DNA of 64,000 nucleotides from Ruminococcus sp. (GTDB lineage Bacteria; Bacillota; Clostridia; Oscillospirales; Ruminococcaceae). The stretch is from contig JAIDTI010000023.1 in assembly GCA_029060755.1 (NCBI GenBank), positions 16,665 through 80,664 of the forward strand, read 5' to 3'. The translations under genes were made by a program, and so were the position numbers. Under the pieces are notes generated by a model. That model ran no database searches, was not told the DNA's origin, and was given only the letters and a program-made list of their open reading frames with translations. This document shows, in pieces, positions 10,845-20,783 of this stretch. Within the stretch, counting starts at the first letter, position 1; each line of letters opens with the position of its first letter.

Positions 10845-11585
10845 ATGGGAGGATTTTTCTTTATGAATTCAGATTTTGCACGTATTATCACCCTTCAAAG
10901 AAAAGAACGTCACATAAGTCAGAAACAGGCTGCGGCTGACTTAGGCATTTCACAGGCACTTCTCTCTCACTATGAAAAAGGAATCCGTGAATGTGGATTG
11001 AATTTTCTTGTAAAAATAGCTGATTATTACAATGTTTCATGTGATTATCTTCTTGGACGAACTCCTGAACCGGAGGGAAAAGTTATAACTATTGAAGATA
11101 TTCCCGACGACGACGGAAACAACAATCTTAAAATGCCATCACCTGAAATAATCAACTTCAACAGACGTATCATAAATAACTCAATCAGTCTGCTTTTCAG
11201 TCTTGCACAGAAAGCAGGGAGTATCACTCTTATAAAAGAAGTTTCAAGCTATCTCATGCTTTCAGTGTACAAGCTTTTCCGCATTGTCTATAATGCAAAT
11301 CCGCATAACGACCAGAAGCTTTTCAAGATACCTAAAGTTATTGCAAATGACAGTGCAAACGCTATCATTTCAATGAGTGAAGCTGATATAAAAGCTGCCT
11401 CCTGCGGAATTGCCCTTGACGGTAACGACTGCGTAGACAATTTTGACACGCTCTACATAACTACTTCTACACTACAGAAAGATTATGCACAATATTCATC
11501 ATCACTTCTCAATCTTATAAAAAGAAGTGAGGAAAGCATAGCAAGGACAAGAGAAAAATATCACAGTGCAAACAACAAATTCTGA
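10845..11585 (+). CDS. XRE-family helix-turn-helix transcriptional regulator
   Basis: IITLQRKERHISQKQAAADLGISQALLSHYEKGIRECGLNFLVKIADYYNVSCDYLLGR. Confidence 0.88.
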   Translation: MGGFFFMNSDFARIITLQRKERHISQKQAAADLGISQALLSHYEKGIRECGLNFLVKIADYYNVSCDYLLGRTPEPEGKVITIEDIPDDDGNNNLKMPSPEIINFNRRIINNSISLLFSLAQKAGSITLIKEVSSYLMLSVYKLFRIVYNANPHNDQKLFKIPKVIANDSANAIISMSEADIKAASCGIALDGNDCVDNFDTLYITTSTLQKDYAQYSSSLLNLIKRSEESIARTREKYHSANNKF

Positions 11586-11594
11586 ATCTGTTTT

Positions 11595-11610
11595 CCCTGA
11601 TTTATCAGGG
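11595..11610 (+). terminator. Intrinsic terminator after the XRE gene
   Basis: CCCTGA TTTA TCAGGG followed by ATTTTTTCT. Confidence 0.6.
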
Positions 11611-11758
11611 ATTTTTTCTTACCATATGATTTAGTATACTACATCTTTTGTCATATGTCAACCTGAAATGAAGTTTTTTCATCTGTAAAACACATATAGA
11701 AAAGTATATTTGCAAATTTTTATGAAATAATAACAAATATAAACTATATTGAAAAAAG

Positions 11759-12772
11759 GTGTTTTTTATGGCAAAATATCTGTCGCAAGGAGTTTTTGAG
11801 CTTGATTCTCCAATAAAAATCGAAAGTTATGCCTCTGTTGTCGGCTCAAAAGAGGGTAAAGGACCTCTCTCAAAATACTTTGATGAAATTGTAGAGGACA
11901 GTCATTTCGGCATGACAACATGGGAACAGGCTGAAAGCAAATTTCAGCTGGAAGCCGTAAGCATTGCAGTCCGCAAAAAAAATCTCACAAAAGAAGATAT
12001 TGATGTTATATGTGCAGGCGACCTTATAAATCAATGTACAAGTTCATCATATGGCTTGCGTGAACTGTCCATTCCTTTTCTTGGATTATATGGTGCTTGC
12101 TCAACTATGGCAGAGGGAATCCTTACAGCTTCACTTGTACTTGAATCAGGTGCAGCAAAACGTGCCGCCGCTGTAACATCATCACATTTTTCCACTGCTG
12201 AACGTCAGTTCCGTTCACCGCTTTCATACGGTGGTCAGCGCACTCCGACTTCTCAATGGACCTGCACGGCTTCGGGTGCTGTTCTGCTGTCGGACAACGG
12301 AAACGCCCAAATCAAAGGCGGTTGTATCGGAAAAATTGCCGATATGGGAGTAAACGATATTACAAATATGGGCAGTGCTATGTCTCCTGCCGCATCTGCT
12401 ACAATTCAGCGTTACTTGCAGGCTACAAATACTTCTCCTGATGATTATGATGCAATTGTAACAGGTGATTTAGGCAAAGTCGGAAGTACACTTCTCATTG
12501 AATTACTCAAAAAACAGGATATTGACATCTCAAAACAGCATCAGGACTGCGGATTACTCATATTTGACGACAAAACTCAAGACACACACTGCGGAGGTTC
12601 TGGCTGTGGCTGTAGTGCAAGTGTTCTGTGCGGTTACTTTCTGCCCATGATTGAACGCAAAGAAATAAAAAATATGCTTTTCATTGCAACAGGTGCATTA
12701 ATGTCGGCAATGTCTGTTCAGCAAGGCGAAAGTATTCCGTCAGTAGCGCATCTCATACACATCGGAGGTTGA
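11759..12772 (+). CDS. spoVAD: Stage V sporulation protein AD
   Basis: Thiolase-like SpoVAD sequence: SYASVVGSKEGKGPLSKYFDEIVEDSHFGMTTWEQAESKFQLEAV...GLYGACSTMAEG. Confidence 0.9.
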   Translation: MFFMAKYLSQGVFELDSPIKIESYASVVGSKEGKGPLSKYFDEIVEDSHFGMTTWEQAESKFQLEAVSIAVRKKNLTKEDIDVICAGDLINQCTSSSYGLRELSIPFLGLYGACSTMAEGILTASLVLESGAAKRAAAVTSSHFSTAERQFRSPLSYGGQRTPTSQWTCTASGAVLLSDNGNAQIKGGCIGKIADMGVNDITNMGSAMSPAASATIQRYLQATNTSPDDYDAIVTGDLGKVGSTLLIELLKKQDIDISKQHQDCGLLIFDDKTQDTHCGGSGCGCSASVLCGYFLPMIERKEIKNMLFIATGALMSAMSVQQGESIPSVAHLIHIGG

Positions 12773-12776
12773 TTTT

Positions 12777-13133
12777 ATGGAAATGATAAGGGCATTTATA
12801 GTAGGCGGTCTGATTTGTGCAGTAGGACAGCTTCTTATTGACTATACAAAATTGACTCCTGCACGAATATTAACAGGATTTGTTGTAGCAGGTGTATTTC
12901 TTTCAGCAATAGGACTTTACCAGCCTATAGCTGATTTTGCGGGAGCAGGTGCAACTGTACCCCTTACCGGATTCGGTCATCTTCTTGCTGATGGTGTGCG
13001 TGATTCTATCGAAAAAGACGGTTTCGTCGGTATATTCACGGGCGGACTTACTGCGTCTTCCGCAGGAATAACCGCCGCACTTCTTGCAGGTCTCACCGCA
13101 TCAATCGTATTCAAGCAAAAAGATAAATCATAG
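12777..13133 (+). CDS. spoVAE: Stage V sporulation protein AE
   Basis: Small membrane protein: FIVGGLICAVGQLLIDYTKLTPARILTGFVVAGVFLSAIGLYQPIADFAGAGATVPLTGFGHLLADGV; immediately after spoVAD. Confidence 0.9.
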   Translation: MEMIRAFIVGGLICAVGQLLIDYTKLTPARILTGFVVAGVFLSAIGLYQPIADFAGAGATVPLTGFGHLLADGVRDSIEKDGFVGIFTGGLTASSAGITAALLAGLTASIVFKQKDKS

Positions 13134-13193
13134 AAACAAATCGGGCGGACATAGTTCGCCCTTTGTTATATTAAAAAATTCCTGATATGTATA

Positions 13194-13222
13194 TTGACAA
13201 AAATTTCACATTGTGATATAAT
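13194..13222 (+). promoter_or_regulatory. Sigma-A-like promoter for the ABC exporter operon
   Basis: TTGACA, 17-nt spacer, TATAAT. Confidence 0.75.
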
Positions 13223-13253
13223 TAAGACAAAATATATAACAGGGGGTTATTTA

Positions 13254-13994
13254 ATGGGAAAAATTCTTGAAGTAAAAGGACTTTCAAAGCAGTATGCAAA
13301 AGTACTTGCGGTGGACGATGTTTCCTTTGAAATCGAAAAAGGCGAGATATTCGCACTTATCGGTACGAACGGAGCAGGCAAGACAACCACAATACGTATG
13401 ATTTCCACACTTCTTACAGCAACATCAGGTGATGCAGTCGTGAACGGTCACAGCATACTGAAAGAGCCTGAAAAAGTGCGTGAAAGTATATCATATCTTC
13501 CCGATGAAGCAGGTGCTTACAAGAATATGACAGGCAAGAAATATCTTCGTTTTATGGCAGGTCTTTTCTCCGCTGATATTGACACAATCAACGGCTATAC
13601 TGAACGTGCAGAAAAAATATGTGGATTAGGTGAGCGACTTAATGACAAAATCGGCACTTATTCCCGTGGCATGATAAGAAAACTTCTGCTGTCACGTGCC
13701 GTAATGACAAAGCCTGCTCTTGCAATACTTGATGAGCCAACCAGCGGACTTGATGTACTCAATGCACTTGAAATCCGTAAGATGATTAAGGAACTTGCTA
13801 AAAATGAGGGTATGTCATTTCTCTTGTCGTCGCATAATATGCTTGAAATTGAGTTTGTTTCCGACCGTGTAGGCATCATCTCAAAAGGCAGACTGCTTGT
13901 AACAGGTAAGACGGACGAACTCAAACAGCGTTACGGTGTACAGAATCTTGAGGAAGTTTTTGAAAGGGTGGTGAAAAACGGTGAAATTCTTTAA
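13254..13994 (+). CDS. ABC transporter ATP-binding protein (NatA-like)
   Basis: Walker A GTNGAGKTT; LAILDEPTSGLD. Confidence 0.92.
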   Translation: MGKILEVKGLSKQYAKVLAVDDVSFEIEKGEIFALIGTNGAGKTTTIRMISTLLTATSGDAVVNGHSILKEPEKVRESISYLPDEAGAYKNMTGKKYLRFMAGLFSADIDTINGYTERAEKICGLGERLNDKIGTYSRGMIRKLLLSRAVMTKPALAILDEPTSGLDVLNALEIRKMIKELAKNEGMSFLLSSHNMLEIEFVSDRVGIISKGRLLVTGKTDELKQRYGVQNLEEVFERVVKNGEIL

Positions 13995-15300
13995 TCTTCT
14001 AAAAAAAGAACTTGCCGAACTCATAAATATGCAGACGATACTTTCAATTGTGGTGTCTCTTCTGATGTTCGTCATTTTAGGTAATGTCATGTCTGATACT
14101 ATGGAGGAGGCTATAAAACAGGAGTACACTCTCAATATAGCTGACCATGATAACACTGATTTTACAGCAAATCTTATTGACAGACTAAGGGAATACGGTG
14201 CAGAAGTAAAGCTCTATGATGCCGACGGTGAATACGCCGATATACTTGCATCAACAGGACAGGAATCCATTATCATACTGCCAGAGGGTTTTTCAGATAA
14301 AGTTGAATCGGGTGAAAGTCCGGAAGTGATAAGCGTTGAGGGCATGAAATCTTCTGCCATGATGTCAAACCTGAACGACAACAGCAGTGCATTGAGCCTT
14401 ATATCTTCGTGTATATCAGAAATATTTGCGGAGAATTTCGGCATATCCGCTGACGACATTAAAATCATCAACAACCCGATTTCCGTATCGGAAAATACTG
14501 TTGTGGGTAATGAATCCGCACAGGCAGGCAAGTCCGACATAATGAATCAGCTTATGACAAAAAGTATGATACTGCCGATTATTGTATTTATGCTGATAGT
14601 CATGACTTCTCAAACGCTTATAAGTGCCATATCAAACGAAAAAATCGACAAAACTCTTGAAACACTTCTCTCTGCTCCAGTATCAAGAATATCCATACTT
14701 ACAGCAAAAATGCTTGCAACTTCAATAGTCGCACTCTTACAGGCAGTTGTGTTCATGGTTGGATTTTCGTTCTTTATGTCGGGCGCAACTGAATCAGCAG
14801 GCGAAATAGCAAGTACTATGGTGGGACAGGTTATGCCTGTTGATGAGGCAATGCAGAAACTAGGTCTTGTTTTGAATGGTGCTGACTACATACTAATCGG
14901 CGTACAGATGTTCTTTACAGTAATGATTTGTCTCTCAATATCGCTCATGCTTGGTGTGCTTGTAACTGATACAAAGCAGTCGCAGACAGTTGTAATGCCG
15001 TTGCTTTTCGGTGCAATGATTCCATACATGATTTCAATGTTTGCCGATATAAATACACTCCCTATAGTAATCAGAATTATTGTGTACGCAATTCCGTTCA
15101 CACACACTTTTTCAGGTATGTCAAATATAATGTTCGGCAATATGGCTGTATTCTGGGGTGGACTGGCATATCAGGCTGTTGCTTTTGTAGTATGCCTGTT
15201 CTGTGCAGTAAAGCTGTTCAACTCCGACAAGATTCTTACAGCGTCTCTTAATTTCGGACAGAAATCAAAGACAAAGAAAAATATGGGTGCAGAAGAATGA
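13981..15300 (+). CDS. ABC transporter permease (NatB/ABC-2 type)
   Basis: Multi-pass; SNEKIDKTLETLLSAPVSRISILTAKML; GTG start overlapping the ATPase gene. Confidence 0.88.
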   Translation: MKFFNLLKKELAELINMQTILSIVVSLLMFVILGNVMSDTMEEAIKQEYTLNIADHDNTDFTANLIDRLREYGAEVKLYDADGEYADILASTGQESIIILPEGFSDKVESGESPEVISVEGMKSSAMMSNLNDNSSALSLISSCISEIFAENFGISADDIKIINNPISVSENTVVGNESAQAGKSDIMNQLMTKSMILPIIVFMLIVMTSQTLISAISNEKIDKTLETLLSAPVSRISILTAKMLATSIVALLQAVVFMVGFSFFMSGATESAGEIASTMVGQVMPVDEAMQKLGLVLNGADYILIGVQMFFTVMICLSISLMLGVLVTDTKQSQTVVMPLLFGAMIPYMISMFADINTLPIVIRIIVYAIPFTHTFSGMSNIMFGNMAVFWGGLAYQAVAFVVCLFCAVKLFNSDKILTASLNFGQKSKTKKNMGAEE

Positions 15301-15770
15301 ATATCAACCTGATTGTAATCGGCAAGCTGAAAGAAGATTATCTGCGCAAAGCCTGCTCTGAATACATAAAGCGTTTAGGAAGATACTGCACTTTTGAAAT
15401 GCATGAACTTGATGAGTGCCGTTTAAATGATAATCCGAACGAAAAAGAAATACAATCAGCTTTACAAAAAGAAGCATTGCAGATAAAAAAATACGCAAAA
15501 GGCTTTATAATTCCGATGTGCATAGAGGGCAGACAGCTTTCAAGCGTTGGACTGTCCGAAAAAATCAATACAGCAGGTCTCAACGGATTCAGCACCGTAA
15601 CTTTCATAATCGGCAGTTCTTATGGTCTTGCACCTGAAATAAAGCAGATGGGTCATCTTAAACTGTCCATGTCAGAAATGACGTTCCCGCATCAGCTTGC
15701 AAGAGTTATGATTTTAGAACAGATTTACCGCTGTTTTCAGATTGCAGAGGGTGGAAAATATCATAAATAG
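15297..15770 (+). CDS. rlmH: 23S rRNA (pseudouridine1915-N3)-methyltransferase RlmH
   Basis: FIIGSSYGLAPEIKQMGHLKLSMSEMTFPHQLARVMILEQIYRCFQIAEGGKYHK. Confidence 0.95.
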   Translation: MNINLIVIGKLKEDYLRKACSEYIKRLGRYCTFEMHELDECRLNDNPNEKEIQSALQKEALQIKKYAKGFIIPMCIEGRQLSSVGLSEKINTAGLNGFSTVTFIIGSSYGLAPEIKQMGHLKLSMSEMTFPHQLARVMILEQIYRCFQIAEGGKYHK

Positions 15771-15782
15771 GGAGATAGTGTT

Positions 15783-16626
15783 ATGATTGAAAAAGAAGTT
15801 TTTATTAGAAATCTGAAAGAATTTGCTGATACATTGGTGAATCATATATCAACGTATAACAAATGGAATATCCGTGGATTTATTGACATTTTCAAGAATG
15901 TGTATACTATCTCTGCTGATACAAAGATAGTTTCAAAAGTGATGGAATTGCATCTGTTTCCGTACTTTCTGGATTTTGCCGAAAAAATCGGTTATAATAT
16001 TGAGCCTGTGTCATATCAGAACTGGTATCCTAATTTGACTTTTGTTAAAAAAGATAATCCGAAAGTAAAATTTGCTGTAGATTTAAAGACTACATACCGT
16101 GACGAAAAACATTCGGAATTCTGCAATGGCTTTACACTTGGTTCACACGGAGAATATTTCATTGACAGAACAAGTACAAAAAACATTCAATATCCATATA
16201 ATGAGTACAGTGGTCATTTTTGTCTGGGAATAATTTATTCCCGTTCTGAACTTGACAAATATGCTGAAACCCGTGTTTATACTACAGATGATATTGATAA
16301 GATGCCATCAGTTATTCATAGTTTCATCGTTTTTGCAGAGGAAAAATGGAAAATTGCAAGTGATAAGGGTGGCAGTGGAAATACAGCAAATATCGGCAGT
16401 ATTAAAAAAAATAGCAGATATACTTTCAGGCAATGGAGTTTTTGCTAAAGCAGGTGAGGAGCTGTTTGATGATTACTGGGCTAATTTCGGAAAAATAGAG
16501 ATACCGGACAATACGGGAAAAAGAAAAAAGTTATCTTCTTTTTCAGAATATCTGGAATATCGCAGACTGCCAGCTGAACTTGATAACCCTAAAGCATCTA
16601 AAAAGGTGAAAAATGATGTCAGATGA
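15783..16626 (+). pseudogene. EcoRV-like type II restriction endonuclease, frameshifted at an A8 tract (ORFs 15783-16448 and 16252-16626)
   Basis: ADTKIVSKVMELHLFPYFLDFAEKIGYNIEPVSYQNWYPNLTFVKK...VKFAVDLKTTY and EKWKIASDKGGSGNTANIGSIKK align with my recollection of R.EcoRV (HYPDFTLYK...IAIDIKTTY; DLAGSGNTTNIGSIH). After A8 at 16404-16411 the homology continues in the next frame: IADILSGNGVFAKAGEELFDDYWANF. Confidence 0.85.
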
Positions 16627-17467
16627 TAAAATATTTGTTCCACCATTGAAAATACAGGGGATAAAAACAAAACTTGTTCCGCTGATTAAAGAAAATTTAT
16701 CTGTAAATAAAGATACTGTATGGATAGAGCCTTTTATGGGTTCGGGCGTTGTGGGATTTAATGTAGAGCCGAATAAAGCTGTATTTTCAGATATAAACCC
16801 ACATATCATCAATTTTTACAACAGCATAAAGTCAGGAACTATCACTTCAAAAATTGTACGTCAGTTTCTTGAGGAACAGGATAAATTATTATCCGAAAAA
16901 GATGACGAATATTACTATACTGTCCGTGAACGTTTTAATAAATATGGCAGTCCTCTTGATTTTCTGTTTCTGAATCGTTCATGCTTTAATGGAATGATGA
17001 GGTTTAATAAAAATTATGAGTTCAACGTCCCTTATGGTCACAAGCCACAACGTTTTGCGAAAGCATATGTAACAAAAATTGTAAATCAGGTTGCCCATAT
17101 TGAAGAACTTCTGAAAAAACATGACTGGATTTTTGAATGTCAGTCATTTGAAAAAACAATAGCATTGGCAGATGAAAATTCATTTATTTACTGCGACCCA
17201 CCGTATATCGGACGAAATGTTGATTATTATGACAGCTGGAATGAGGAATCAGAGTTTAAACTGCGTGATGTGCTTTTGTCTTCTGAATCATTGTTTATGT
17301 TATCTACATGGGATTATAATGCTTACCGAAAGAATGAATATATAGATATTGTTTGGAGTTTCTGCCATAAAATCAGTAAAGAGCATTTTTATCATGTTGG
17401 CGCAAAAGAAAAAAACAGAAATTCTATATTTGAAGCATTACTGACAAATTATGTTCCAAATAAATAA
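16613..17467 (+). CDS. DNA adenine methyltransferase, Dam/M.EcoRV family
   Basis: WIEPFMGSGVVGFNV (motif I) and FIYCDPPYIGRNVDYY (DPPY motif IV); adjacent to the EcoRV-like nuclease. Confidence 0.92.
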   Translation: MMSDDKIFVPPLKIQGIKTKLVPLIKENLSVNKDTVWIEPFMGSGVVGFNVEPNKAVFSDINPHIINFYNSIKSGTITSKIVRQFLEEQDKLLSEKDDEYYYTVRERFNKYGSPLDFLFLNRSCFNGMMRFNKNYEFNVPYGHKPQRFAKAYVTKIVNQVAHIEELLKKHDWIFECQSFEKTIALADENSFIYCDPPYIGRNVDYYDSWNEESEFKLRDVLLSSESLFMLSTWDYNAYRKNEYIDIVWSFCHKISKEHFYHVGAKEKNRNSIFEALLTNYVPNK

Positions 17468-17473
17468 AAAATA

Positions 17474-17500
17474 GCCCTTCAGATTTTTTACTTCTGAAGG
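17474..17500. terminator. Bidirectional terminator between convergent genes
   Basis: CCCTTCAGA...TCTGAAGGG with flanking A and T runs. Confidence 0.75.
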
Positions 17501-17510
17501 GATTTTTTTA

Positions 17511-18680
17511 TCAGTATTTCTTAAAAATCAGGTATACCATATATATCAGCTGTATGAAAAACGCTGTAACCAATGAGATTGAGCTTACAGCAACATAGAT
17601 TCCTCTTGTTGCCTGTTTTGGTGTTGTAGAGGGGATATGGTTGTCGCCGAAAAATACAAGAAACATTATAAGTCCGAAAACTGCCAGTGCAAGAAGTATA
17701 ATTATTGCAACCTGCTGTGCAGTTTCTCCGGCATTTCCGATATATCCGAACATACTTGAAAAAGTATTTATGAACATATGCACTGTTATTGCAGGAATTA
17801 TTGAACTGTGTTTCATTGTAATAACCGCAAGCATGATTCCCAATGCAAAGGCAAGAATAAACTGCGGTATATTGCCGTGTGCAAGTCCGAAAAACAGAGC
17901 TGTTGCAAATATAGCAAAACGCTGATTCGCCTTTGAAAATACTTTCAGCAACATTCCCCTGAAAAAAAGTTCCTCTGTTATCGGGGCAATGATACAGGTG
18001 TATATATTCATTATCACAATACCTAAAGTTGTTTTTCCGACATTGCTGTAGTCCGTCACTGTGCTGTAGCCGTACTGCTCAAAAATATCACTTATTCCGC
18101 TTGCACCGTATATAGCCACAACCCAAAGAAATAATGCTGTCATACAATACTGCACTGCAAGTCCGAAGCTGAAATTCTTTGTGGATATGATTGAACGTGG
18201 CTTTATGCCAGCCCATTTCATTCCAATAAAAGCAAAGAGTACATTACACACAAGATATACAAGCATATTGAGCGATACAAATATAGATGAACTTTTCATA
18301 TAGTCCTGAATAACAAAAACATTTGCATCAGGATTCATAAATTTCAGTATACTTAATATAAGACCAACAAGCCCCTTTGCCATTCCTGTTGATACTGCAA
18401 ACTGCAATATAATACACCAGCCACCTGCTGAATAGAAGCGTTTCAGGCTTCGGCGTTCCTCATATTTCGGCTCAAGCGGAATCTCATAGCCCTCATGCTC
18501 AATCAACGGCTGAATTTTTGCATAATTTCCGCTGAATCCCTTGTATTCTGTAGGATTGTCAAAAGCATTGAACTTGTCGATATGTTCTTTCTGCCTGATT
18601 TTTTCCCTAAGATAACGTATTTCATTGTTAAGTGACGCAATCTGCGACCTGTATTCGTCCTGTTCTATATAATCTTCCAA
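17511..18680 (-). CDS. CPBP-family intramembrane metalloprotease
   Basis: ITEELFFRGMLL and LAHGNIPQFILAFALGIMLA; TTG start (LEDYIEQDEYRS) with AGGAG upstream preferred over the low-complexity extension in the ORF track. Confidence 0.85.
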   Translation of the reverse strand: MEDYIEQDEYRSQIASLNNEIRYLREKIRQKEHIDKFNAFDNPTEYKGFSGNYAKIQPLIEHEGYEIPLEPKYEERRSLKRFYSAGGWCIILQFAVSTGMAKGLVGLILSILKFMNPDANVFVIQDYMKSSSIFVSLNMLVYLVCNVLFAFIGMKWAGIKPRSIISTKNFSFGLAVQYCMTALFLWVVAIYGASGISDIFEQYGYSTVTDYSNVGKTTLGIVIMNIYTCIIAPITEELFFRGMLLKVFSKANQRFAIFATALFFGLAHGNIPQFILAFALGIMLAVITMKHSSIIPAITVHMFINTFSSMFGYIGNAGETAQQVAIIILLALAVFGLIMFLVFFGDNHIPSTTPKQATRGIYVAVSSISLVTAFFIQLIYMVYLIFKKY

Positions 18681-18690
18681 AAAATCACTC

Positions 18691-19587
18691 CTATCTATGA
18701 CTTCCGCCACCGCCGTGACCACCACTGTGACTGTGACCGCCACTGCTGTGACTTCCTCCGCCACTACTGCTTGATTCGATTTTTGTCTTAGTCGTGTGCG
18801 TTCTTATGTATATATCATTCTTGACAGTGAACACTGTTTTTTCCTGCGATACATAAGTAACAGGGTTTGCCGATACCTTGAATTTGTACTTAGATTTTGT
18901 TGCAAAGTAGAATATAACTGATACTGCAAACCCGAACGGTAAAGCGACAGCTAATGGTATCATTCTTCTTGTAAGTGGAGGTTTTGTTGTTATCATCAGT
19001 TTATCGCCTTTGTAGTAGAAATATTTTCCTGAAGACTTATCATAATAGTAACCGCTTGTGTTTCCTGCATAGTTTTCAAGTCCTGACAGAAATATCTGTA
19101 CAGCCTGACTTATATCGTCTTTATACTGCATGAAATCGCTGTTATCTGACGACGGGAGAACTTTGTTGAGCCGTGAAAAAATGTCCTGTATGTGAGATTC
19201 ATAAAACAGAACAGCTTTTCCGCTTGTTGAGATATAATCATAGGCTGGCTTTCTGCCAGAAAAGTCCATGAAATAGAAAACACCGTCCGTATCTTCTCCA
19301 TAGAGTTCGTCATATGTATCATCAGCAAAGCACTCCGTATCATAGTCACTTCTGCGACGTTGCCCTGCACCTGCAATAAATACAAAGATATTCATGTTAA
19401 GCTGTTCTGCTTTAGCCTGTATAAGCTTTGTGAGTTCCTGCTCCTCTGCATCATCAAAAAAATCATAGCCATCAAAAATACCCGATTTTGATACGTCAAC
19501 AGCCGATGCAGACAAGTCAACCGCAAAAACAGGCATCAGTGCAAAGACAGTAAGCATTATAATCAAAAGTTTTTTCATATGAAACAT
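18691..19587 (-). CDS. Secreted/membrane TPM-domain-like protein with Gly/Ser/His-rich C-terminus
   Basis: Signal peptide; VSKSGIFDGYDFFDDAEEQELTKLIQAKAEQLNMNIFVFIA...; tail SSSSGGGSHSSGGHSHSGGHGGGGSHR. Confidence 0.65.
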   Translation of the reverse strand: MFHMKKLLIIMLTVFALMPVFAVDLSASAVDVSKSGIFDGYDFFDDAEEQELTKLIQAKAEQLNMNIFVFIAGAGQRRRSDYDTECFADDTYDELYGEDTDGVFYFMDFSGRKPAYDYISTSGKAVLFYESHIQDIFSRLNKVLPSSDNSDFMQYKDDISQAVQIFLSGLENYAGNTSGYYYDKSSGKYFYYKGDKLMITTKPPLTRRMIPLAVALPFGFAVSVIFYFATKSKYKFKVSANPVTYVSQEKTVFTVKNDIYIRTHTTKTKIESSSSGGGSHSSGGHSHSGGHGGGGSHR

Positions 19588-20630
19588 TGTCCCCCTAAAA
19601 ATAAAGCAAGTACCACGCAAAGTCCTATAAGGGCTGATGTCCTGAACAGTTTTTTCTTGTCAAGCGGAGGAGTTCCGGCAAGTTTTCCGGTCTGTCCGTT
19701 TATTGCAAATTCGTATATCTTGTCATTGTATTTATATGTCATAAACCATATTGGCAACATAATATACTGCCAGTCTGTCTTATTGATATTGTAAGATTCG
19801 CTGTGCATTGACACTGAACTGTAGTTTTTTATGCTGTCCCTGATTACGCTTTTGCAAGCACTTGTGACACGTTCTTTTATGTGCGGAAAAGCTCCAGCTT
19901 TGTCAACGTCGTACTTGTCGGCAAAAAATCCCGTAAAATAGGACATTGAGAAGTCTTTGAGGTCGTCATAGTTAAACGGCTCAATCGATTCCATAAGTTT
20001 ATCGTCAATTTTGCTTTCGCCGTCTGCGGGTACACCTTTTGTAACAATCTTTGCTTTTCTCTGTACGGAAAATTCCTTTATTTCAGTATATCTGTAGTCA
20101 CCTGATGTCCAGCTCCGCTTTACATTTCCTATTCCGCTGTAGTCCGCTGATACGTCGCAGTCCGCAATCCAGAACGGCACATACAATCCAGTCATTTTTT
20201 CAAGCTGTTGCTCTGATTTGAAATCAGACGGTATAAACGGCTTTGAGGCGCACCAGCTTTTGAAAGATGCAAGGGCATTTTCCTTTGTAACTTTAAATCC
20301 GATTACCTTATCCGGCTTGTATGCACCGGTAAGCCGTCCTGAAAGTATAACAGGGCTGTGACAGTAATAACAGAAAGTTGCTGTAGTCTGGTCGTCCGCC
20401 ATAATATCAGCACCGCACGTTGCACAGTGGTACACATTCGTATGCGATTCAAATTCAGTTGATTCAGGTGTCGGAGCAGTCGGCTCATTTTCGGCGTAAA
20501 TCTGCTGTATTGTTTCCATTGTAAATGAACTACGGCAGAACGGACAGTTCATTTCCTGCGTGGACGGGTTAAACTCCAGTTCTCCGTCGCAGTTCGGGCA
20601 TTTGTATTGTGAAGTGTCCAAAAAAATCAA
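19575..20630 (-). CDS. Zinc-ribbon protein with C-terminal membrane anchor
   Basis: YKCPNCDGELEFNPSTQEMNCPFCRSSF and YHCATCGADIMADDQTTATFCYYCHSPV; hydrophobic C-terminus. Confidence 0.75.
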   Translation of the reverse strand: MIFLDTSQYKCPNCDGELEFNPSTQEMNCPFCRSSFTMETIQQIYAENEPTAPTPESTEFESHTNVYHCATCGADIMADDQTTATFCYYCHSPVILSGRLTGAYKPDKVIGFKVTKENALASFKSWCASKPFIPSDFKSEQQLEKMTGLYVPFWIADCDVSADYSGIGNVKRSWTSGDYRYTEIKEFSVQRKAKIVTKGVPADGESKIDDKLMESIEPFNYDDLKDFSMSYFTGFFADKYDVDKAGAFPHIKERVTSACKSVIRDSIKNYSSVSMHSESYNINKTDWQYIMLPIWFMTYKYNDKIYEFAINGQTGKLAGTPPLDKKKLFRTSALIGLCVVLALFLGGQCFI

Positions 20631-20783
20631 TCCCCTTTTCTATTTATTCACAGCTATTTCTATTTTATCACAATTTATTTATTTTTGCAATAGAAATTCC
20701 GAAAAAAGCATTGCAGTAATCAAAAAAATGTGATATAATAAGAAAGATGCTGATAATTAATATTAATATACGGAGGTTTTTTT

